Shown here piece by piece: positions 1 through 6,110 of a DNA stretch of 11,387 nucleotides. The stretch's first letter is position 1. Every line of letters starts with the position of its first letter. Both the position numbers and the translations under genes were made by a program. The notes under the pieces are model-generated. The model saw nothing but the letters and a program-made list of their open reading frames with translations, was not told where the DNA came from and made no database searches. The DNA is from Firmicutes bacterium UBA6132 (GTDB lineage Bacteria; Bacillota_A; Clostridia; Tissierellales; Sedimentibacteraceae): NCBI GenBank assembly GCA_002435835.1, contig DIVM01000204.1:205-11591 (forward strand). The letters are read 5' to 3'.

Positions 1-113
1 CATTAGATGAAGACAGACCTTTATATGAAGATATAAATAAATGCGAGCAGTTAATAATAGATGAAACAATAATCAAAGAATGCGAAAAACAAATTGGTGT
101 TATAGAATTTTAA
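1..113 (+). CDS. hutH: C-terminal fragment, probable histidine ammonia-lyase
   Basis: The first 113 bases hold the last 36 codons of a gene cut by the window edge, open in the frame whose first whole codon is at 3 and ending at TAA 111-113. The tail begins LDEDRPLYEDI and goes on with an acidic/hydrophobic helix. Histidine and aromatic amino acid ammonia-lyases typically end with such a D-x-DR-x-L/M-x-x-DI segment followed by a short helix (from memory, not an alignment). HutH is a homotetrameric cytoplasmic enzyme that deaminates L-histidine to trans-urocanate using an MIO group formed from Ala-Ser-Gly; that site lies outside the window. The neighbours support the call: a histidine-racemase-like gene and hutP follow on the same strand. 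Without context the fragment is too short for a firm family call. The alternative is another MIO enzyme, such as an aromatic lyase or aminomutase. Confidence 0.6.
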   Translation, partial: LDEDRPLYEDINKCEQLIIDETIIKECEKQIGVIEF

Positions 114-131
114 TTAGCTAAGTAAGAACAT

Positions 132-161
132 TTGACTTTCAGTAACAAGTGAATTTGTAAT
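132..161 (+). promoter_or_regulatory. Possible housekeeping promoter ahead of the racemase leader
   Basis: TTGACT (132-137) and TGTAAT (156-161) each match the sigma-A consensus at 5 of 6 positions, with an 18-base spacer. Transcription would start near 168, placing a small hairpin (171-191) and the terminator at 203-242 in the 5' leader of the racemase mRNA. Such boxes are common by chance in AT-rich DNA, so this is tentative. Confidence 0.35.
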
Positions 162-170
162 AAGTTTAAT

Positions 171-191
171 TTTTAATGTAAAGCATTAAAA
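171..191 (+). other. Leader hairpin before the terminator
   Basis: TTTTAATG (171-178) and CATTAAAA (184-191) form a perfect 8-bp inverted repeat around the loop TAAAG. There is no GC clamp and no U-tract, so it is not a terminator. It would fold in the same leader as the hairpin at 203-239. NAG triplets fall in its loop (181-183) and at its base (190-192), which may matter if HutP binds here. Confidence 0.4.
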
Positions 192-202
192 GTGGTATAA
201 AT

Positions 203-242
203 AAGAAGACAGAATTTCATTAAGAACTGCTGTCTTCTTTTT
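203..242 (+). terminator. Rho-independent terminator, candidate HutP-controlled attenuator
   Basis: AAGAAGACAG (203-212) pairs perfectly with CTGTCTTCTT (230-239), a 10-bp stem with a 17-base loop, and the T-run reaches 242. It lies 90 bases after the probable hutH stop and 85 bases before the racemase start, so it could end the hutH transcript or act as a conditional terminator in the racemase leader. The 5' arm holds the triplets AAG, AAG and CAG (203, 206, 210), with another AAG at 222. HutP recognises NAG triplets in Bacillus subtilis, and hutP itself lies about 1 kb downstream. Confidence 0.8.
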
Positions 243-327
243 GCTAATGCAACAAGGTTCTTATTTTTTAAATTTTATAAAGGTTAATTTAAAATTTACT
301 AAAAAATTTAGAAAGGCAGTAAATATT

Positions 328-1122
328 ATGAATGAATATGATGTTATATTAGCAAATCCTGCAGGCAACATAACTGCAATAGTTTTAAACGAAGATGTAA
401 AAAAAGAAAATTATATTGAAATATCAAATAAGCTTATGGAATTAAAGCAATATAATATTGAGCAAGTTGGTTTTGTAAAAAAACCACTAATGGGCGGATA
501 TTCAAGGCTTGAAATGATGGGCGGAGAATTTTGCGGTAATGCTACTAGGAGTTTTGGATTATACTTAGCAAAGCTTAAGGGTGAATTTGACGATGCCAAA
601 ACAGAAGTGGAAGTAAGCGGATGTTCTGATTTGCTTATTGTAGAAACAAATTTAAAAAACAAATATGCCAAAACCCAAATGCCAATTCCACTAAATATAC
701 TTGAAATTACTTTAAGCGATGGAAAAAAAATAAATGTAGTTGAGTTTGAAGGGATTTTTCATGCAATATGTGAAGAAAATTTAAATGACAATCTGTATGA
801 CAGTATTAAGGAAGTAATATATGAAAAGTATAATCCTGAAGCAATTGGTGTAATGTTCTTAAATAAAGACGGTATAGAAATAACACCAATTGTTTATGTA
901 AAAGAAACCAACAGCAAAGTATTTGAACAAAGTTGCGGTTCAGGATCAATAGCTGCATCCGTATATTTATCTAAAGACAATAATGACGGCATATATACAT
1001 ATAATATTAAAAACCCTGGTGGTATAATAGAAGTAATTTTACATAAATTAAATGGTAAATTTATAATAGCTTTTATGGGCGGTACCGTTGAGCTATCTGA
1101 AATAATAAAAATTATCTTATAA
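328..1122 (+). CDS. DapF-fold amino acid racemase, probable histidine racemase
   Basis: A 264-residue protein with the diaminopimelate epimerase (DapF) fold, a cytoplasmic, PLP-independent racemase using two cysteines as acid and base. The cysteines are visible: Cys69 in EFCGNATR (67-74) and Cys203 in SCGSGSIAA (202-210). The aligned half-motif of true DapF normally reads NSDGS...CGNG.R; here the segment before Cys69 is MMGGEF, so meso-diaminopimelate is an unlikely substrate. DapF-like histidine racemases are known (staphylococcal CntK, and an enzyme reported from Fusobacterium). Lying between probable hutH and hutP, histidine is the best guess for the substrate: either D-His to L-His to feed the lyase, or D-His production. 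The start is ATG 328, with GAAAGG at 311-316; the frame extends to a TTG at 241, but that falls in the terminator's T-run and has no ribosome site. The family is sure; the substrate is inferred. Confidence 0.8.
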   Translation: MNEYDVILANPAGNITAIVLNEDVKKENYIEISNKLMELKQYNIEQVGFVKKPLMGGYSRLEMMGGEFCGNATRSFGLYLAKLKGEFDDAKTEVEVSGCSDLLIVETNLKNKYAKTQMPIPLNILEITLSDGKKINVVEFEGIFHAICEENLNDNLYDSIKEVIYEKYNPEAIGVMFLNKDGIEITPIVYVKETNSKVFEQSCGSGSIAASVYLSKDNNDGIYTYNIKNPGGIIEVILHKLNGKFIIAFMGGTVELSEIIKIIL

Positions 1123-1137
1123 TTATTTAATTAATGA

Positions 1138-1219
1138 CTCAACATAAAAAATTATACTAAAAATGAAAAATTATAAGAAAATTTATTATTTATACAAATA
1201 ATTTAGTTGGGTTTTTTTT
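1138..1219 (+). terminator. Probable terminator after the racemase gene
   Basis: CTCAAC (1138-1143) pairs with GTTGGG (1206-1211) through one G-U wobble. AT-rich inner arms add pairs (AAATTAT near 1149 with ATAATTT near 1198), and eight T follow at 1212-1219. The long loop makes it weaker than the other terminators here, but the stem base plus T8 is typical. Confidence 0.5.
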
Positions 1220-1235
1220 ATTTATTTGTTATAAT
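1207..1235 (+). promoter_or_regulatory. Promoter of hutP, extended -10 type
   Basis: A perfect TATAAT at 1230-1235 is preceded by TGT (1227-1229), which makes an extended -10. The -35 at 17 bases is TTGGGT (1207-1212), a weak match that overlaps the last stem bases and first T of the preceding terminator. Transcription would begin near 1242, about 40 bases before the hutP start. A short inverted repeat, ATAATG/CATTAT (1231-1236, 1245-1250), straddles the start region and could be an operator. Confidence 0.55.
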
Positions 1236-1280
1236 GACATATAACATTATCATTTTAAATTTATTTTAGAAAGGATAAAT

Positions 1281-1721
1281 ATGAATTCAGAGAATAACGG
1301 CATAGGAAAAATTTCAATATTATTGGCACTTTCAGATGATTACGAAAATTTAAAAGAAAGATATGAAAACAAAGGTTATATGATACTTAAGGGTAATGCA
1401 GGTAGCATGGATGTAAAAAAAATATATGCTGCTATTGAAACAGCAGCTTTTAGAGAGGACATGATAAGAGAAAATTATCATGACGAACATGCGCTGTATC
1501 ATGCAATTCAGGAAGCTTTGATGGGTTATTGCAGAGGCCAGGTTGTTCTTGGTGATGTATTAAGAACTGCAGGACTTATTTATGTTTTAGTAAGAGGAAA
1601 TTTAATTGAAGGTGATAAATCTAACGGTGACTGGATTTCTTTAGTTTTATTCGGACAAATTGGTTCTCCAAGAAAAGGATTTGAACATGAAGCAATAGGA
1701 GTGGGTATTCAACCAATATGA
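1281..1721 (+). CDS. hutP: HutP, L-histidine-responsive RNA-binding antiterminator
   Basis: At 146 residues this is almost the length of Bacillus subtilis HutP, and it follows that protein along its whole length (SILLAL near the N-terminus, GSMDVKKIYAAIETA at 41-55, EHALYHAIQEAL at 69-80, LGDVLRTAGL at 90-99, GFEHEAIGVGI at 133-143). HutP forms hexamers that bind L-histidine and Mg2+ and then bind NAG triplets in hut mRNA, preventing terminator formation. The metal-binding histidines correspond to His70, His74 and His136, and Arg95 falls where HutP contacts the ligand carboxylate. The start is ATG 1281 with AGAAAGGA at 1268-1275. It has its own promoter and terminator, so it is a single-gene unit. 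In B. subtilis it heads the hut operon; here it follows a racemase. Its nearest plausible RNA target is the terminator at 203-242. Confidence 0.95.
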   Translation: MNSENNGIGKISILLALSDDYENLKERYENKGYMILKGNAGSMDVKKIYAAIETAAFREDMIRENYHDEHALYHAIQEALMGYCRGQVVLGDVLRTAGLIYVLVRGNLIEGDKSNGDWISLVLFGQIGSPRKGFEHEAIGVGIQPI

Positions 1722-1731
1722 TATTAACATT

Positions 1732-1763
1732 AAAAGGTTAGGCGTAAGCTTAGCCTTTTTTTT
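1732..1763 (+). terminator. Rho-independent terminator after hutP
   Basis: AAAAGGTTAGGC (1732-1743) pairs with GCTTAGCCTTTT (1748-1759) over 12 bp with two G-U wobbles and a GTAA loop. The T-run is 1756-1763. It starts 10 bases after the hutP stop. NAG triplets occur at 1739, 1746 and 1751, the first two 4 bases apart, so control by HutP itself cannot be excluded. Confidence 0.9.
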
Positions 1764-1805
1764 ATTGCATATATTATGTGGGTTTAATAAAAAAAGAACC
1801 GAAAT

Positions 1806-1828
1806 ATAAAATATTTATAATATTTTAT
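1806..1828. repeat. 23-base AT-only palindrome
   Basis: ATAAAATATT (1806-1815) and AATATTTTAT (1819-1828) are perfect 10-base inverted arms around TAT. It lies about 110 bases before the sigma-54 promoter. It could be an operator or a bend, but A/T-only dyads arise easily by chance in this composition. Confidence 0.4.
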
Positions 1829-1844
1829 GTAAATTAATGCAATG

Positions 1845-1870
1845 ATTCTTGCGCTCTTTGCAGCAAGAAT
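1845..1870. promoter_or_regulatory. Candidate enhancer (upstream activating) site palindrome
   Basis: ATTCTTGC (1845-1852) and GCAAGAAT (1863-1870) are perfect 8-base inverted arms with a 10-base spacer. The centre lies about 80 bases before the -24 GG and about 105 before the expected transcription start, a usual distance for a sigma-54 activator site. The Fis-type HTH regulator at 9354-10775 is the obvious binder. The alternative is a second terminator, because T5 at 1870-1874 follows the stem; however, hutP already has a strong terminator upstream. Confidence 0.5.
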
Positions 1871-1935
1871 TTTTGCGTTTGGTTGATAATTATAAAACAA
1901 TTTGTATATTCCAAGGAAAAAAATACTTTCAAATT

Positions 1936-1952
1936 TTGGCACAATTTATGCT
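1936..1952 (+). promoter_or_regulatory. Sigma-54 (-24/-12) promoter
   Basis: TTGGCACA followed by ATTTATGCT gives the invariant GG (1938-1939) and GC (1950-1951) exactly 10 bases apart. The -24 element TTGGCAC is perfect against consensus; the -12 element is ATGC rather than TTGC. The start would lie near 1963, about 65 bases before the aminotransferase. A sigma-54 activator gene follows the operon, which supports function. It probably drives 2028-9275. Confidence 0.85.
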
Positions 1953-2027
1953 TGTGATATTAATATAAATATGATGAGGAATAACCTGTAATTAACATTT
2001 TAAAATATTGTAGGAAGGAGTGATTTT

Positions 2028-3200
2028 TTGAAATTAGTTAACGAAAGGCTAAAAAATATTGAGATGACGGGAGGTTTATATGATATTTTCCAAAAGTCAT
2101 TGAAGATGGAGGCTGAAGGCAAGAAAATTTATCACATGGAAATAGGCAAGCCTGATTTTGATTCCCCAATAGAAGCTAAGGAAGCTTGTATTAAAGCTTT
2201 AAATGATGGATTTGTACACTACACTGAAATGTCTGGTATTTATGACTTAAGAACTGCTATTGCACAAAAAGAGTTAATGGATAACAATATTAAGGCAGAC
2301 CCTAATACTGAAATAATAGTTACTGCTGGAGCATGTGAAGCACTGCTATCCATAATGATGGGAATATTAGATCCTGACGATGAAATAATTATACCGAGCC
2401 CTTATTTTTCAGCTTACAATGATATGGCTGTAATATCGGGTGTAAAAATAATCCAAGTACCTTTAAAATTTGAAAATGGGTTCTCATTAGATGTAAACGA
2501 TATTAAAGAAAAATTAACAGATAAAACTAAGGCAATATTAATAAATACGCCAAATAATCCAACAGGAGCAGTTTTAGGAATAGAAGATTTGAAAAAGGTT
2601 GCTGAATTGGCAGTAAAAGAAGATTTGCTTGTGATATCGGATGAAACATATGATCAATTTTTATTTGAAGGCAGTCATGTAAGTATATCAAACTTAGATG
2701 GTATGAAAGAAAGAACAATAATCATAAATTCAACATCTAAAGCTTTCTCTATGACAGGATGGAGAGTTGGATATGCCATAGGACCTGCTCATTTAATAAA
2801 ATATTTAAATAAGGTTCATCAAAATATGTCTACTTGCGCAACATCATTTGTACAGTGCGGAGCAGCTTATGCATTTAGGAATTGCAAACAATTTACTTTA
2901 GATATGGTTAAAGAATTTAAGCAAAGAAGAGACATTGTAGTTGATGGATTATCTAAAATAGAAAGAATTCAATTTGTTGTTCCCAAAGGTGCATTTTACA
3001 TATTTCCAAGAATTAAGGATTTAAATATTACTTCTGTTGACTTTTGTACAAGGCTCCTTGATGAGACCGGCATTGCAGGTGTGCCTGGAAATGCTTTCGG
3101 CGACAGTGGTGAAGGTTTTATGAGACTTGCATATGCCAGATCACAGGAAGAATTAAGTGAATCTATGCAAATTTTAAAAGAATTTGTAGATAAATTATAA
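2028..3200 (+). CDS. PLP-dependent aminotransferase, fold type I, AspC/COG0436 family
   Basis: A 390-residue cytoplasmic aminotransferase of the class I/II, subgroup I-gamma type, moving an amino group between an amino acid and a 2-oxo acid through PLP. Visible family residues are NTPNNPTG (173-180), Asp205 and Tyr208 in SDETYDQ, the Schiff-base Lys238 in NSTSKAFSMTGWRVGY (234-249), and Arg366 in FMRLAYA, which binds the substrate carboxylate. The length is normal and no key residue is missing. Substrate specificity cannot be read from these motifs. The start is TTG 2028, with a strong AGGAAGGAG at 2012-2020 seven bases upstream; the rare start may lower expression. As first gene after the sigma-54 promoter, and in one operon with a TRAP importer and an Etf-linked 2-hydroxyacid dehydrogenase, it probably handles the 2-oxo acid produced or consumed by the dehydrogenase. 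Many database relatives are called aspartate aminotransferase without proof. Confidence 0.9.
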   Translation: MKLVNERLKNIEMTGGLYDIFQKSLKMEAEGKKIYHMEIGKPDFDSPIEAKEACIKALNDGFVHYTEMSGIYDLRTAIAQKELMDNNIKADPNTEIIVTAGACEALLSIMMGILDPDDEIIIPSPYFSAYNDMAVISGVKIIQVPLKFENGFSLDVNDIKEKLTDKTKAILINTPNNPTGAVLGIEDLKKVAELAVKEDLLVISDETYDQFLFEGSHVSISNLDGMKERTIIINSTSKAFSMTGWRVGYAIGPAHLIKYLNKVHQNMSTCATSFVQCGAAYAFRNCKQFTLDMVKEFKQRRDIVVDGLSKIERIQFVVPKGAFYIFPRIKDLNITSVDFCTRLLDETGIAGVPGNAFGDSGEGFMRLAYARSQEELSESMQILKEFVDKL

Positions 3201-3215
3201 AAAATGGAGGATATT

Positions 3216-4247
3216 ATGAAAAGAAAATTAAGCTTTTTATTGGTTTTAACAATGATAACAACAATGATTTTATCAGGTTGCGGCAAAAAAGAAGAATCAA
3301 CAACAGCACCAGCACCAACTGATACAGGCAACAAACAAGAATATTTAATAAGAGTTGCTCACGTTCTTCAAAATGACCATCAAACTAATGTAACATTAGA
3401 GCAGGTTTTCAAAAAAGAAGTAGAAGAAAAATCTGGTGGAAGAATTAAAGTAGAAATATATCCAAACGGACAACTTGGAGGAGACAGACAAACAATTGAA
3501 GCTTTAACATTAGGAACTCTTGAAATGTGTGTTCCAGGTGGAACTGTATTGTCAGGTTTTGTTGAAGACTTTATGGTTTTTGACCTTCCTTTCTTATTTA
3601 GTTCAAAAGAAGAAGCTTTCAAAGCTTTTGATGGTGAAGTTGGAGATAAATTAAATTCTAAGCTTGAAGAAAAAGGAATTATTAATCTTGGTTTTGGTGA
3701 AAACGGATACAGGCATATTACAAACAACACAAAACCTATTATAACACCAGCTGATTTAAATGGAGTAAAAATAAGAACAATGGAAAATCCAATACATATG
3801 GCAGCATTTAAGTCGTTCGGCGCAAACCCAACACCAATATCATTTAATGAATTGTTTACAGCATTGCAGCAAAAAACAGTTGATGCACAAGAAAATCCTG
3901 TAGCAATTATTAGTTCTGCTAAGTTTTATGAAGTTCAAAAATATTTGTCTTTGACAGGCCATGTTTATACAAACTGTCCATATTTAATTAGCAAATCTTT
4001 TATGGAAAGTATGCCTGAAGATTTACAGCAAGTTGTAAGAGACGCAGCTAAAAATACAATAACAACTCAAAGAAAAGCATTAAATGAACAGGAATCTAAG
4101 ACTTTAGAAGATTTAAAAGCAAAAGGAATGATAGTAAATGAACTTACGCAAGAACAAAAAGCAGCATTTGTAAGTGCATCTAAATCTGTTTATGACGAAT
4201 ATGTTAAACAATACGGATCAGAACTTCTTGACTTAATAAGAAAATAA
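3216..4247 (+). CDS. dctP: TRAP transporter substrate-binding lipoprotein, DctP family
   Basis: A 343-residue extracytoplasmic solute receptor of a tripartite ATP-independent periplasmic (TRAP) transporter. The N-terminus is a lipoprotein signal: MKRK, a hydrophobic stretch, then the lipobox LSGC with Cys22, followed by a Ser/Thr/Ala/Pro-rich linker (26-40) typical of a tethered receptor in a Gram-positive. The mature part shows DctP signatures: Arg166 in GYRHITN, Arg187 in NGVKIRT, which normally clamps the ligand carboxylate, and FNELFTALQQKTVDAQENP (210-228). The substrate is therefore most likely a carboxylic acid; which one is unknown. I chose ATG 3216, with GGAGG at 3206-3210, over an in-frame ATG at 3204 that overlaps that ribosome site. 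It sits 15 bases after the aminotransferase and is followed by an intercistronic hairpin, which may raise its level over the membrane subunits. Confidence 0.95.
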   Translation: MKRKLSFLLVLTMITTMILSGCGKKEESTTAPAPTDTGNKQEYLIRVAHVLQNDHQTNVTLEQVFKKEVEEKSGGRIKVEIYPNGQLGGDRQTIEALTLGTLEMCVPGGTVLSGFVEDFMVFDLPFLFSSKEEAFKAFDGEVGDKLNSKLEEKGIINLGFGENGYRHITNNTKPIITPADLNGVKIRTMENPIHMAAFKSFGANPTPISFNELFTALQQKTVDAQENPVAIISSAKFYEVQKYLSLTGHVYTNCPYLISKSFMESMPEDLQQVVRDAAKNTITTQRKALNEQESKTLEDLKAKGMIVNELTQEQKAAFVSASKSVYDEYVKQYGSELLDLIRK

Positions 4248-4254
4248 GCAGAAA

Positions 4255-4291
4255 TAAGGATATTGTTTAATTTATTTAAGCAATATCCTTA
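4255..4291 (+). other. Intercistronic hairpin between dctP and dctQ
   Basis: AAGGATATTG (4256-4265) and CAATATCCTT (4281-4290) are perfect inverted arms, with T4255-A4291 adding an eleventh pair, around a 15-base loop. The 3' flank AAATAAAATA has no T-run, so this is not a typical terminator. It is better explained as an mRNA-stabilising or processing hairpin protecting the dctP part of the message. Partial termination remains possible. Confidence 0.6.
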
Positions 4292-4314
4292 AATAAAATA
4301 TTGGAGGGAGATTA

Positions 4315-4803
4315 TTGAAGATATTAAAATTGTTAGATGATAAATTTGAAGAATATTTTCTTGCAATCACTTTATCTATTTCAGTAGTAATAATATTTTT
4401 GCAAATTATTATGAGATATGTAGTAGGTTCATCATTATCATGGAGTGAAGAGCTTGCAAGATATTTGTTTTTATGGCAGATTTGGGTTGGAGCTTCTTTT
4501 GCAGTAAAAAGAAATAAACACTTAAGAGCAGATGTTCTTCAGGTAGTTGTTCCACAGAAGTTAAAGTATCCCGTAGAAGTTTTATATACTGTAATTTGGC
4601 TTGCATTTAGCATTTTCCTTGCTTACCAGTCTTCAATACTTGTATCTAAAATAATTAAAGTAGGTCAATTATCTGCTGCTCTGAGGCTTCCTATGCAGTT
4701 TGCATATGCATCAGTTCCAACAGGCTGCATATTGATGACTATAAGGCTTGTGCAGAAAATAATATTGGATTATAAAAAATTTAAAAGTGGAGGTGCTTTC
4801 TGA
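4315..4803 (+). CDS. dctQ: TRAP transporter small membrane subunit, DctQ family
   Basis: A 162-residue integral membrane protein with four predicted hydrophobic segments (about 15-36, 47-65, 87-109 and 127-149), as in DctQ. The family motif SWSEELARYLFLW (42-54) is present, followed by a basic stretch VKRNKHLRADV (64-74). DctQ pairs with the large subunit DctM and helps hold the substrate-loaded receptor. The start is TTG 4315, preceded by GGAGGGA at 4303-4309; no ATG fits as well. The stop codon TGA (4801-4803) shares one base with the dctM start, so the two are translationally coupled, as expected for subunits of one complex. Confidence 0.93.
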   Translation: MKILKLLDDKFEEYFLAITLSISVVIIFLQIIMRYVVGSSLSWSEELARYLFLWQIWVGASFAVKRNKHLRADVLQVVVPQKLKYPVEVLYTVIWLAFSIFLAYQSSILVSKIIKVGQLSAALRLPMQFAYASVPTGCILMTIRLVQKIILDYKKFKSGGAF

Positions 4804-6086
4804 TGGCTGTTATAATGTTGTTTTCACTTTTATTTTTGTTCATTGCACTTACCGTTCCTATTGGTATAGCACTTGGCTTATCAACTGTACTTACTTTAAC
4901 TTTTTCAACAAATATTAACACTATGATGGTTGCTCAAAATGCATTTACAGGGCTTGATTCATTTCCATTAATGGCAATTCCATTTTTTATCTTAGCAGGT
5001 AATTTGATGGAACATGGTGGAATTTCAAGAAGAATTTTAAGTTTTGCTGACAGTTTGGTTGGATTTATAACAGGTGGTCTTGCAATGGTAACAACTCTTT
5101 CATGCATGATTTTTGCAGCAATTTCAGGCTCTGGACCTGCAACAGTTTCTGCAATAGGCTCATTTATGATGCCTGCTATGAAAAGAAAAGGTTATGATGA
5201 AGGTTTTGCAGCGGCATTGTCAGCAGCAGCTGGTTCCATAGGAGTTATAATTCCTCCTAGCATTCCTTTTGTTATTTATGCAGTTGCAACTGGTTCATCA
5301 ATATCCGATTTATTTTTAGCAGGAGTAATACCTGGAATATTGGTGGGAGTTGCTTTAATGACTATAAGCTATTTAACTTCTAAAAAGCATGGATGGAAAG
5401 GAAGCGGTGTAAAACCGAGTATAAAAAATGTAGGGCAGCAATTAATTAAATCTTTCTGGGCACTTTTAATGCCCGTAATTATTTTAGGAAGTATTTATGC
5501 AAGTATTTGTACACCAACAGAAGCAGCTGTTTTAGGTATTGTTTACGCAATAATAGTAGGAAAGTTTGTATATAAAGAACTTGAATGGAAATTTATATAC
5601 AAGGCTGTAGTTGATGCAGCATTAATAAACGGAGCTACATCTTTTATGATTGGACTTTCAACATCATTTGCTGGATATCTCACAATGGCGCAGGTTCCTG
5701 TTACGGTAGCAACAATGCTTACTACTGTTTCAAACAATCCTATAATAATAATGATAATAATAAATATTTTCCTTTTAATAGTTGGATGTTTTATAGACAA
5801 TATTTCATCTTGCTTAATATTAGCTCCTATATTTTTACCAGTTGTAAAGTCATTTGGAATAGACCCTGTTCATTTTGGAATTATAATGACTTTGAATTTA
5901 GCAATAGGCTTTGTAACACCTCCTTATGGAGCAAATTTATTCGTTGCTTCAGCTGTAGGAGATGTTCCATTTGCAAAGGTTGCTAAAAATGCAATTCCAT
6001 TAGTTTTAACTATGATAGTTGTTTTGCTTTTAGTGACTTATGTAGAACCGCTTTCAATGACCTTAGTAAGATTGGTATCAAAATAA
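4803..6086 (+). CDS. dctM: TRAP transporter large permease subunit, DctM family
   Basis: A 427-residue membrane protein, the usual size for DctM, with about a dozen hydrophobic segments. It performs Na+-coupled uptake of the substrate delivered by the DctP receptor. Characteristic stretches are FFILAGNLMEHGGISRRIL (61-79), SGSGPATVSAIGSFMMPAM (108-126) and a following GSIGVIIPPSIPFVIYA (144-160). A second half with a similar layout ends in NLAIGFVTPPYGANLFVAS, typical of the inverted-repeat elevator architecture. The start is ATG 4803, overlapping the dctQ stop in TGATG, with GGAGGT at 4789-4794. An isoleucine-rich segment encoded by ATA/AAT repeats (about 5740-5765) is part of a membrane helix and not a frameshift. 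Confidence 0.96.
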   Translation: MAVIMLFSLLFLFIALTVPIGIALGLSTVLTLTFSTNINTMMVAQNAFTGLDSFPLMAIPFFILAGNLMEHGGISRRILSFADSLVGFITGGLAMVTTLSCMIFAAISGSGPATVSAIGSFMMPAMKRKGYDEGFAAALSAAAGSIGVIIPPSIPFVIYAVATGSSISDLFLAGVIPGILVGVALMTISYLTSKKHGWKGSGVKPSIKNVGQQLIKSFWALLMPVIILGSIYASICTPTEAAVLGIVYAIIVGKFVYKELEWKFIYKAVVDAALINGATSFMIGLSTSFAGYLTMAQVPVTVATMLTTVSNNPIIIMIIINIFLLIVGCFIDNISSCLILAPIFLPVVKSFGIDPVHFGIIMTLNLAIGFVTPPYGANLFVASAVGDVPFAKVAKNAIPLVLTMIVVLLLVTYVEPLSMTLVRLVSK

Positions 6087-6110
6087 TACAGGAATGAATG
6101 GAGGACAGAT

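Larger units (their letters stand above)
1764..2011 (+). other. Intergenic control region upstream of the sigma-54 operon
   Basis: Together with the hutP terminator and the ribosome site this makes a 306-base gene-free stretch. It holds, in order, an AT-only palindrome (1806-1828), a GC-containing palindrome that may be the activator site (1845-1870), and a sigma-54 promoter (1936-1952) with a leader of about 65 bases. I see no small gene and no convincing sigma-A promoter. The layout fits a bacterial-enhancer promoter. Confidence 0.6.

Noticed and set aside
241..327. N-terminal extension of the racemase from a TTG at 241 (29 extra residues)
   Set aside because: The TTG lies in the T-run of the terminator, has no ribosome site, and the extension is a poor match to the start of DapF-fold proteins. 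ATG 328 has GAAAGG upstream.
3204..3215. ATG 3204 as start of dctP
   Set aside because: It overlaps the GGAGG that serves ATG 3216, and the signal peptide begins naturally with MKRK from 3216.
3380..3730. 116-codon open frame on the minus strand inside dctP
   Set aside because: It is antisense to a well-conserved gene, has no ribosome site or family resemblance, and is a by-product of the AT-rich codon use on the + strand.
5740..5766. ATA/AAT-rich run that looks like a microsatellite
   Set aside because: It encodes an isoleucine-rich membrane helix of DctM in the correct frame, so no repeat function is needed to explain it.
5786..5986. 66-codon open frame in another + frame inside dctM
   Set aside because: The dctM frame is intact and conserved across this stretch; the alternative is Cys-rich noise with no start signal.
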